A stretch of DNA of 13,317 nucleotides, taken from the NCBI GenBank assembly GCA_030619365.1, contig JAUXBQ010000053.1:1-13317 (forward strand), in the 5' to 3' direction. This DNA comes from a candidate division FCPU426 bacterium. Lineage in GTDB: Bacteria > Oederibacteriota > JAAXVQ01 > JAUVAV01. The position numbers and the translations under genes are program-made. This document shows, piece by piece, positions 7,746 to 13,317 of the stretch; positions within the stretch are counted from its first letter, which is position 1; each line of letters begins with the position of its first letter. The notes beneath the pieces are model-generated. The model did not search any database. It was given only the letters and a program-made list of their open reading frames with translations, and was not told the origin of the DNA.

Positions 7746-7823
7746 CCCTGGCTCCCCGTTTCGGCGCAGTTCCCGGCCGGGGCCGGCGAGGATATGTAAG
7801 TTTGCGCCAGAAAGGCGGCTGTT

Positions 7824-9530
7824 ATGTCCAAGATCATCGGCATTGACCTCGGGACCACCAATTCCTGCGCGGCCATTATGCAGGACAACGAACTGGTCAT
7901 TATTCCCAATTCGGAAAACACGCGCACCACGCCCTCGGTGGTCAGCATCATGAAAAACAACGAGATCGTGGTCGGAGAGCCGGCCAAGCGGCAGGAAGTC
8001 ATCAACCCTGAGACCACCATTTTTTCCATCAAGCGTTTCATGGGCCTAAAACTGGCGGATCCCATGGTCCAGAAAGACCGGGAACTGGTCCCGTACAACC
8101 TGGTGGAGGCCGCTAACGGCGATGTCCGGGTGCAGGTGCACAATCGCAATTTCTCTCCCCCGGAAATTTCCGCCATGATCCTCAGGAAGATGAAGCGCGA
8201 CGCCGAAACCTTTTTGGGTGAGAAGGTGGAAAAAGCCGTGATCACCTGCCCGGCCTACTTCAATGACAGCCAGCGCCAGGCCACCAAGGACGCTGGCCGG
8301 ATCGCGGGCCTGGATGTGCTGCGGATCATCAATGAACCCACGGCCGCATCCTTGGCTTCCGGCTTTGACCGCAAAACCCGGCGCAAGATCGCTATTTATG
8401 ACCTGGGCGGCGGAACGTTTGACATCAGCATCCTGGAACTCGGCAACGGCGTGTTCGAGGTGAAATCCACCTCCGGGGACACGCACCTGGGTGGTGATGA
8501 TTTTGACCAGGAAATCATCAACTGGCTGATCGAGGAGTTCAACAAAAAAGAGAAAATCGACCTGCGCCAGGACCGCATCGCGCTGCAGCGATTGAAAGAG
8601 GTGGCGGAAAAAGCCAAGTGCGAACTCTCCGCAAGACCCGTGGCCGAGATCACGCTGCCGTTCATCGCCTCCGACAGTTCCGGCCCCAAGCATCTTAATG
8701 CCAAACTGATTCGGAGCAAGCTGGAAGAGCTGACCAAGAAGCTGGTGGAGAGCACCATCGCGCCCTGCGAGCAGGCGCTCTCCGACGCCGGCCTGCGCGC
8801 CAATAAAATTGACGAGGTCGTGATTGTGGGCGGCATGTCGCGGATGCCCAAGGTCCGGGAGGTCGTGCGCAAACTGTTCAATAAGGAACCCTTCCCGGGC
8901 GTGGATCCGGACGAAACGGTGGCGGCCGGGGCGGCCATTCAGGCCTCGGTTTTAAAGGGAAACATCCGGGATATTCTGCTGCTGGACGTTACGCCCTTTT
9001 CCCTGGGAATCCGAACCGAGGGCGGCATGATGTCGAAAATTATTGAGAAAAATTCGACCATCCCGGTACGTAAAAGCGAAATCTTTTCCACGGCCAAGGA
9101 TAATCAAACCTTCGTGCGCATCCAGGTTTATCAAGGGGAAAAACCCATGGCCGCGGACAACAAACTAATCGGGACTTTTGACCTGATCGGAATTCCGCCG
9201 GCGCCCCGTGAGGTGCCCCAGATCGAGGTGTCCTTTGACGTGGACGCCAACGGGATCGTTCGCGTTTCGGCCACGGATTTGGGCACGGGCAAGGAACAGG
9301 CGATCAAGATTACGCCTAATTCCGGCTTGTCCGAATCGGAGATTACTCAATACACCAAGGAACAGTCAGAGTCCAAGCTGCCCGACCGGCACGACGCTAC
9401 CAAGCACAAGACCTTTGAAAGCGGGAAGCAGGTTGACTATCAGGAAGTAAAGTCCGATAAACCGGGAGACGACGGGGAAGTCAAGAAGTCTGATAAGAAA
9501 AAGGGCCTCTTCGGACTATTTGGCGGCTAA
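7824..9530 (+). CDS. dnaK: DnaK-family Hsp70 chaperone lacking the alpha-helical lid
   Basis: The 568-residue product has a complete Hsp70 nucleotide-binding domain: phosphate loop GIDLGTTNS (6-14), YDLGGGTFD (192-200), and the adenosine-site segment VIVGGMSRMP near 332-341. The allosteric linker DILLLD is at 383-388, and the beta-sandwich substrate domain continues to about 502 (SSGL-type end, here NSGLSESEI). After that only about 66 residues remain, where DnaK from E. coli has about 130. They are charged and low in complexity, and end KKKGLFGLFGG. The helical lid that closes over bound peptide is therefore missing. ATP binding should be intact, but peptide release should be fast, suggesting a specialised chaperone. 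It follows the J-TPR gene; no grpE is present. The ATG at 7824 has AAAGGCGG at 7811-7818. A large terminator hairpin begins two bases after the stop codon. Confidence 0.93.
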   Translation: MSKIIGIDLGTTNSCAAIMQDNELVIIPNSENTRTTPSVVSIMKNNEIVVGEPAKRQEVINPETTIFSIKRFMGLKLADPMVQKDRELVPYNLVEAANGDVRVQVHNRNFSPPEISAMILRKMKRDAETFLGEKVEKAVITCPAYFNDSQRQATKDAGRIAGLDVLRIINEPTAASLASGFDRKTRRKIAIYDLGGGTFDISILELGNGVFEVKSTSGDTHLGGDDFDQEIINWLIEEFNKKEKIDLRQDRIALQRLKEVAEKAKCELSARPVAEITLPFIASDSSGPKHLNAKLIRSKLEELTKKLVESTIAPCEQALSDAGLRANKIDEVVIVGGMSRMPKVREVVRKLFNKEPFPGVDPDETVAAGAAIQASVLKGNIRDILLLDVTPFSLGIRTEGGMMSKIIEKNSTIPVRKSEIFSTAKDNQTFVRIQVYQGEKPMAADNKLIGTFDLIGIPPAPREVPQIEVSFDVDANGIVRVSATDLGTGKEQAIKITPNSGLSESEITQYTKEQSESKLPDRHDATKHKTFESGKQVDYQEVKSDKPGDDGEVKKSDKKKGLFGLFGG

Positions 9531-9531
9531 G

Positions 9532-9585
9532 CTTGGGGGGCGAATGCCCCTCGCGGGGGGCATTCGCCCCCCAAGGCTTTATTTT
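9532..9585 (+). terminator. Very strong intrinsic terminator after dnaK
   Basis: A perfect 19-bp inverted repeat (9532-9550 with 9557-9575) has G6 and C4 runs in its left arm and a 6-base loop, and is followed by the T-rich stretch CTTTATTTTA. It starts right after the dnaK stop codon and ends just before the ribosome-binding site of the next gene. Each arm also contains a smaller self-complementary unit (GGGGCGAATGCCCC type), so a cruciform or alternative fold is possible. Confidence 0.8.
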
Positions 9586-9601
9586 ACCAGGAGGGATCGG
9601 C

Positions 9602-11407
9602 ATGGCGACCAATAAAGGCCATCGCATCGGAGAAATGCTTTTGGACGAAGAGATCATCACCCAGGAGCAGCTCCAGGAATGTCTGCGGGAACAGAAAGTC
9701 ACCGGAGAGAAAGTCGGAGAAGTCATGGTGCGCAAGGGCTACGTGACCCTCGAAGTGCTCATGGCTTTTTTAGGGAATCAGATGGGCGTGCCCTACGTCT
9801 CCCTGTCGGAAATGCAAAAAATCCCCGCAGCCCTTTTGAAACTAATCCCGGAACAACTGATGCGGACCCAGAACGTCATCCCGCTCAGTAAAAAGGGGAA
9901 CACCCTGACGCTGGTCATGACCGATCCCACCAATGTGTTCGTCACCGATGATATTAAATTAACCACCCGCTGCGAACTGGAACTGCGTCTGTCTTCGGAA
10001 AAAGAGATTAAAGACGCCCTGGATAAATACCTGGGATTCAAGGAAGAAGACACCGGGGAACTGGTCAAGGCTTCGGCCGGCGACGATACCTTCGGCGACG
10101 CGCCCTCCGGCATGTCCGCCCAACCCGCGGCGCAGGCCCCGGCGCCCGCGGTCGCGAGCATGAGCTCGGCCGCGGCGGCGGCGGCCAAAGTCCCGGAGAG
10201 TGTGCCCGAGACGGGTTCCGCGATTCCCACGGCCAGCGCCACCGGCGCGGGCGACACACCGGTCATTCATTTTCTCACCAGCGTGCTGGTGGAAGCCTCT
10301 AAAGTCAACGCCACGGACATTCATTTTGAACCGTACGAGAAATCCTTCCGAATTCGCTGGCGGATCGACGGCATTCTCCAGGAAGTGCAATCGCCGCCCC
10401 GTTCTCTGGCCAATGCCCTGGCAACCCGGCTCAAGGTCATGGCGGAAATGGACACCCAGGGACGCGGGCAGGCCCAGCAGGGCCGGTTGAAACTCAAGAT
10501 TCCCGGTAAAGAGGTGACCATGTCGATCCTGATCGCCCCGACGCTTTGGGGCGAGAAGGTCGTGATTCACATTTTGAACGCAGAGGGCGCCATGCTGGAG
10601 TTGGACAAACTCGGCTGGGAACCCGCCCAGTACGAGGTTATGCGCCGCCTGCTCAATCAATCCCACGGCATGCTGCTCATGATCGGCCCACGGGGGAACG
10701 GAAAGACAACCACGGCCTACGCGATCCTAAACGCCCTGAACCAGCCCACCCGCAACGTTTCGGCCGTGGATGAGGCCGTGGATTTTTCGCTGCCCGGCGT
10801 CAACCAAGTGGTGGTCAATGAGAAGCGGGGTATGACGTATGCCGCCGGCGTGCACGCGATGCTGGAACAGCACTCGGACGTTATGCTGGTGGGAGAGATT
10901 AACGATCTGGATCTGGCCCGAACCGTACTGGAAGCGGTGCCGACCGGACACCTGGTGGTATCCACGCTGCATGCCAATGACGCCGTGTCCGCTATTCAGT
11001 ACATGATCAACATGGGGATCGAGCCCTACCTGGTCGGGGCGGCCCTCAGTGTGGTGGTGAACGAGCGGCTGGTCCGAGTTATCTGTAAGAACTGCAAGGA
11101 GACCTACGAGGCGTCGGCGGACATCGCCAAGTTCCTGGGCGCGCCGTCCGGGCGTAAGACCATGCTTAGCCGCGGCAAAGGCTGTGACCAGTGTTCGCAA
11201 ACCGGCTACCGGGGACGGCAGGCCGTGTTCGAAATCGTTCCCATGCGGGAAGCCCTGCGCGATATGATTAACAACAAGGCGACGGCCGCCATGATGAAGA
11301 AGGCGATCGCGGAACTTCCGGGATACGTCTCCCTGCGGGCGCTGGTTGCCAAGAAAGTGCTGGCCGGCGTGACCTCCTACGACGAACTACTGCGTGTCGC
11401 CACCTGA
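9602..11407 (+). CDS. GspE/PilB-superfamily ATPase with N-terminal tandem MshEN motif and atypical catalytic residues
   Basis: The 601-residue product belongs to the type II secretion/type IV pilus assembly ATPases. Residues 8-31 and 37-60 are two copies of the 24-residue MshEN pattern (R/K-h-G...L...L..Q) separated by five residues, the arrangement known to bind c-di-GMP in MshE. An Ala/Pro-rich linker (about 158-218) leads to the ATPase core: ATDIHFEP, Walker A GPRGNGKTT (362-370), Walker B SDVMLVGE (425-432), His box TGHLVVSTLHANDA, and four zinc cysteines C495, C498, C528 and C531. The usual EDPVE is DEAVD (390-394), the two arginines of LRxxLRQDPD are His418 and Glu422, GEIRD is GEIND (Asn434), and the ERR-PQDGR segment is altered. 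ATP turnover is therefore doubtful. The ATG at 9602 is fixed by AGGAGGG at 9589-9595; an upstream frame extension would run through the terminator. No pilin or GspF gene lies beside it. Confidence 0.9.
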   Translation: MATNKGHRIGEMLLDEEIITQEQLQECLREQKVTGEKVGEVMVRKGYVTLEVLMAFLGNQMGVPYVSLSEMQKIPAALLKLIPEQLMRTQNVIPLSKKGNTLTLVMTDPTNVFVTDDIKLTTRCELELRLSSEKEIKDALDKYLGFKEEDTGELVKASAGDDTFGDAPSGMSAQPAAQAPAPAVASMSSAAAAAAKVPESVPETGSAIPTASATGAGDTPVIHFLTSVLVEASKVNATDIHFEPYEKSFRIRWRIDGILQEVQSPPRSLANALATRLKVMAEMDTQGRGQAQQGRLKLKIPGKEVTMSILIAPTLWGEKVVIHILNAEGAMLELDKLGWEPAQYEVMRRLLNQSHGMLLMIGPRGNGKTTTAYAILNALNQPTRNVSAVDEAVDFSLPGVNQVVVNEKRGMTYAAGVHAMLEQHSDVMLVGEINDLDLARTVLEAVPTGHLVVSTLHANDAVSAIQYMINMGIEPYLVGAALSVVVNERLVRVICKNCKETYEASADIAKFLGAPSGRKTMLSRGKGCDQCSQTGYRGRQAVFEIVPMREALRDMINNKATAAMMKKAIAELPGYVSLRALVAKKVLAGVTSYDELLRVAT

Positions 11408-11426
11408 CCCACGCGGCGCCGGAACC

Positions 11427-11446
11427 GCCGGCTGACCGGCCGGCGA
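11427..11446. repeat. Short GC-rich inverted repeat
   Basis: Just downstream of the secretion-type ATPase, GCCGGC and CCGGCCGGC can pair around CTGA. The composition and the CTGACC word resemble the palindromes at 3849-3908 and 6962-6997, hinting at a shared repeat family, though the copies are too short and divergent to be sure. Confidence 0.35.
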
Positions 11447-11461
11447 ACGCTTATCTGTCCC

Positions 11462-11503
11462 AAGTCCCAAGTCCCGCTGAAGGCGGTGTGAGACTTGGGA
11501 CTT
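11462..11503 (+). terminator. 12-bp stem hairpin between the ATPase gene and recJ (terminator or leader structure)
   Basis: AAGTCCCAAGTC (11462-11473) and GACTTGGGACTT (11492-11503) are perfect inverted repeats. The 18-base loop can form a further 4-bp CCGC/GCGG stem. The following TTCGATTTT is only moderately T-rich, so termination may be partial. The left arm is part of a tandem CCCAAGTCCCAAGTCCC. The recJ ribosome-binding site begins nine bases after the stem. Confidence 0.5.
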
Positions 11504-11529
11504 TCGATTTTGGAGGTTTTCGTTCCAAA

Positions 11530-13227
11530 ATGAAAAAGTGGATTTATCCCGCCGCGTGCGATCCGGAAAAAATCGCCAATTTGGCCAGGCAATTGGAAAT
11601 TCTCCCCCTGACCGCGGAAATTCTGCTCCAGCGGGGACTGGAGGGGGAAGCGGCCAGGATTTTTTACAATCCCAGCGGCGTCCGGCTCACTCATTTTCAG
11701 GAACTGCCGGGAACCGAAGCGGCGGGTGCCCTGCTGGCCGGGGCCTTGCGCCAGGGCGACCGTATTGCCGTTTTTGGGGACTACGACGTGGATGGGGTCA
11801 CTGCCTCGGCGCTGATTTTGGAATTCATTCAGTTACGGGGCGGGCGGGCGGACGTTTATCTCCCGAAACGGGAGGAGGACGGCTATGGGCTCAACCGGAA
11901 GGTTGTGGAGAAAATCGCCGCCTCCGGGGCCAAGTTGCTCATTACCGTGGATTGCGGGATCACGGCGCTCTCGGAAATAACCCTGGCCAAGGCCCAAGGG
12001 CTGCGGGTGCTGGTTTCCGATCATCATGAGCCGGGGCCGGAACTGCCGGCGGCCGATGCCCTCGTCAATACCAAAGCCACCGGACCGGAAGAACTCGCGA
12101 TCCTGGCCGGGGTAGGCGTGGCCTTCCAGGTGGTCCGCGCCGCGGCAGACGCCTTGGGGGAAAAGGATCCGGAACAACTGCGGCGGCACCTGGATTTGGT
12201 GGCACTGGGAACTGTGGCCGACGTGGTGCCCATGCTCCGCGAAAACCGTTTTTTGACTCGGTCGGGGATGGCCGTTCTGAACCGGGGGGGACGCGTAGGA
12301 TTGCGCGCACTGCTGCGGGCCACCGGTCTGGACAAGACCTCCGTGAACTCCCTTGATCTGGCCTTTCGACTGGCCCCGCGGCTCAACGCCGCCGGCCGCC
12401 TGGGAGATGCCCGTCAGAGCCTGGATCTTCTGCTGACTCAGGATGCCCAGGAGGCGGACCGGCTGGCACAGTATTTAAATCAGCAGAACAGCCTGCGCCA
12501 GAATCTGGAAAAGACCGTGCTGGCCGAAGCTGAGACTCAGGTGCCTGACCGGGAGCTTCCCCCGGTGCTGGTGGTCTGCGGGCCCGGCTGGCCGCTGGGC
12601 GTAGTGGGATTGGTCGCCTCCCGCTTGATGGAAAAGTATTACCGTCCCTGCTTTGTTTTATCCCGGGAAAATGACTTACTCAGGGGATCGGCCCGCAGCG
12701 TGGCGGGATTTCCCCTGCACCTCGTGCTGGAAACGCTTTCTCCGCTTCTACAAAAATGGGGAGGACATGAAATGGCCGCCGGCGTCACCTTGGGCACGGA
12801 CCAATTGGATGCGTTTCGGGCCGGCTTGATTGCCCAGGCCGGGCAGCGCCTGGACTTTGCTTCGCAAATCCCCAGTCTGACCATTGACGCAGAGCCGTCC
12901 CTGGCGGGCATTACCCGGCGTTTTATCCGGGAATTGCAGCATTTTGAACCCCACGGCCACCGCAATGACCGGCCCATGCTGGCGTTGTCCGGCGTGCGCA
13001 TATGTCAGCCGCCGCGCGTGGTGGGGGAGCGGCACCTGAAGCTGAAGGTAGCAGATGAGCAAGACCGGTTTCTGGACATCATCGGGTTCGGCCTGGGGAA
13101 GCGGGCGCACGAACTGAGCTTGCATAATTTGATTGATATTGTGGGCCATGCGTCGGAAAATGTCTGGAATAATTCTTCGACGCTGCAAATCGAGATGAAG
13201 GATTTCAAACCGGCGGCGGGGGCGTAG
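11530..13227 (+). CDS. recJ: Single-stranded-DNA-specific exonuclease RecJ
   Basis: RecJ degrades single-stranded DNA 5' to 3' in RecF-pathway recombination and mismatch repair, using a two-metal DHH site. The 565-residue product shows the motifs in order: DYDVDG (84-89), VDCG (Asp141), DHH (164-166), GTVADVVP (Asp231), the PRLNAAGRLGDA segment, and the DHHA1 domain with GPGWPLGVVG, GSARS (386-390) and GGHEMAAG (411-418). A C-terminal OB-like domain follows. The length matches typical bacterial RecJ and all recognised catalytic residues are present. The ATG at 11530 is preferred: the protein then begins MKKWIYPAACDPEKI as in the family, with GGAGG at 11512-11516. A GTG at 11488 would start inside the upstream hairpin. 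The next gene follows after 60 bases, possibly in the same transcript. Confidence 0.96.
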   Translation: MKKWIYPAACDPEKIANLARQLEILPLTAEILLQRGLEGEAARIFYNPSGVRLTHFQELPGTEAAGALLAGALRQGDRIAVFGDYDVDGVTASALILEFIQLRGGRADVYLPKREEDGYGLNRKVVEKIAASGAKLLITVDCGITALSEITLAKAQGLRVLVSDHHEPGPELPAADALVNTKATGPEELAILAGVGVAFQVVRAAADALGEKDPEQLRRHLDLVALGTVADVVPMLRENRFLTRSGMAVLNRGGRVGLRALLRATGLDKTSVNSLDLAFRLAPRLNAAGRLGDARQSLDLLLTQDAQEADRLAQYLNQQNSLRQNLEKTVLAEAETQVPDRELPPVLVVCGPGWPLGVVGLVASRLMEKYYRPCFVLSRENDLLRGSARSVAGFPLHLVLETLSPLLQKWGGHEMAAGVTLGTDQLDAFRAGLIAQAGQRLDFASQIPSLTIDAEPSLAGITRRFIRELQHFEPHGHRNDRPMLALSGVRICQPPRVVGERHLKLKVADEQDRFLDIIGFGLGKRAHELSLHNLIDIVGHASENVWNNSSTLQIEMKDFKPAAGA

Positions 13228-13287
13228 GCAGAAACATTCCCGCTATTTTACCAGCACACGAACAGCCGTGTGGGAAGGAAAAGAGAA

Positions 13288-13317
13288 ATGTCGAAAATAT
13301 TCATCTATGACACCACC
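13288..13317 (+). CDS. Start of a DRE-TIM metallolyase-like gene (citramalate or isopropylmalate synthase type), cut by the window end
   Basis: Only ten codons are visible, reading MSKIFIYDTT. This matches the beginning of citramalate synthase (CimA) and 2-isopropylmalate synthase family proteins, where the stretch continues into a TLRDG metal/substrate motif. These enzymes condense acetyl-CoA with a 2-oxo acid in branched-chain amino acid synthesis. AAGGA at 13275-13279 is a well-placed ribosome-binding site. A small hairpin (CACACG 13255-13260 with CGTGTG 13267-13272) lies just upstream. The family call rests on ten residues, and the choice between CimA and LeuA cannot be made here. Confidence 0.55.
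   Translation, partial: MSKIFIYDTT

Noticed and set aside
9533..9601. Upstream in-frame start for the secretion-type ATPase
   Set aside because: It would be translated from the dnaK terminator hairpin; the ATG at 9602 has an ideal AGGAGGG and begins directly before the MshEN motif.
11488..11529. GTG start 14 codons upstream for recJ
   Set aside because: It sits in the hairpin loop and stem, and the added residues do not resemble RecJ N-termini.
1..13317. tRNA, rRNA, CRISPR arrays, prophage or defence genes
   Set aside because: I found no cloverleaf-like gene, rRNA segment, regular spacer-repeat array or phage/defence protein family anywhere in the window.

Overview
The window is about 13.3 kb of GC-rich bacterial chromosome with every gene on the + strand, clear Shine-Dalgarno sites and short or structured intergenic gaps. 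A Sec/lipobox lipoprotein with Gly at +2, a secretion/pilus-type ATPase, and long coiled-coil SMC and RecJ housekeeping genes indicate a diderm (Gram-negative-type) bacterium. Gene content and the style of the intergenic palindromes suggest an uncultivated lineage such as Omnitrophota or a neighbouring PVC/candidate phylum. That placement is only an impression and cannot be proved from this window.

Layout. (1) 71-3733: a full-length SMC condensin gene with an 18-bp perfect palindrome just upstream and an intrinsic terminator just downstream. (2) 3766-4004: a non-coding stretch with a branched GC-rich palindrome, then a strong extended -10 sigma70-type promoter at 4005-4034. (3) 4091-6961: a two-gene unit encoding an eight-bladed PQQ-like propeller lipoprotein and a membrane HAMP/class III cyclase-like protein. 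(4) 6962-7202: a GC-rich hairpin cluster followed by a MITE-like element with terminal inverted repeats and a 7-bp direct repeat. (5) 7203-9530: a J-domain/TPR protein and a DnaK that lacks the usual alpha-helical lid, closed by a 19-bp terminator hairpin. (6) 9602-11407: a GspE/PilB-superfamily ATPase with an N-terminal tandem MshEN (c-di-GMP-binding type) motif and altered catalytic arginines. (7) 11530-13227: recJ, preceded by a 12-bp stem hairpin. (8) 13288-end: the first ten codons of a DRE-TIM metallolyase-like gene (citramalate/isopropylmalate synthase type).

Taken together, smc, recJ and the last gene are ordinary housekeeping. The middle block (4.0-11.4 kb) is the unusual part: an envelope sensor-like lipoprotein, a transmembrane cyclase-like protein with a degraded metal site, a dedicated J-protein/lidless Hsp70 pair, and a nucleotide-sensing but catalytically altered secretion-type ATPase. 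These may form one envelope-to-cytoplasm signalling or assembly module. That linkage is inferred from adjacency and from the shared pattern of altered catalytic residues; it is not demonstrated.
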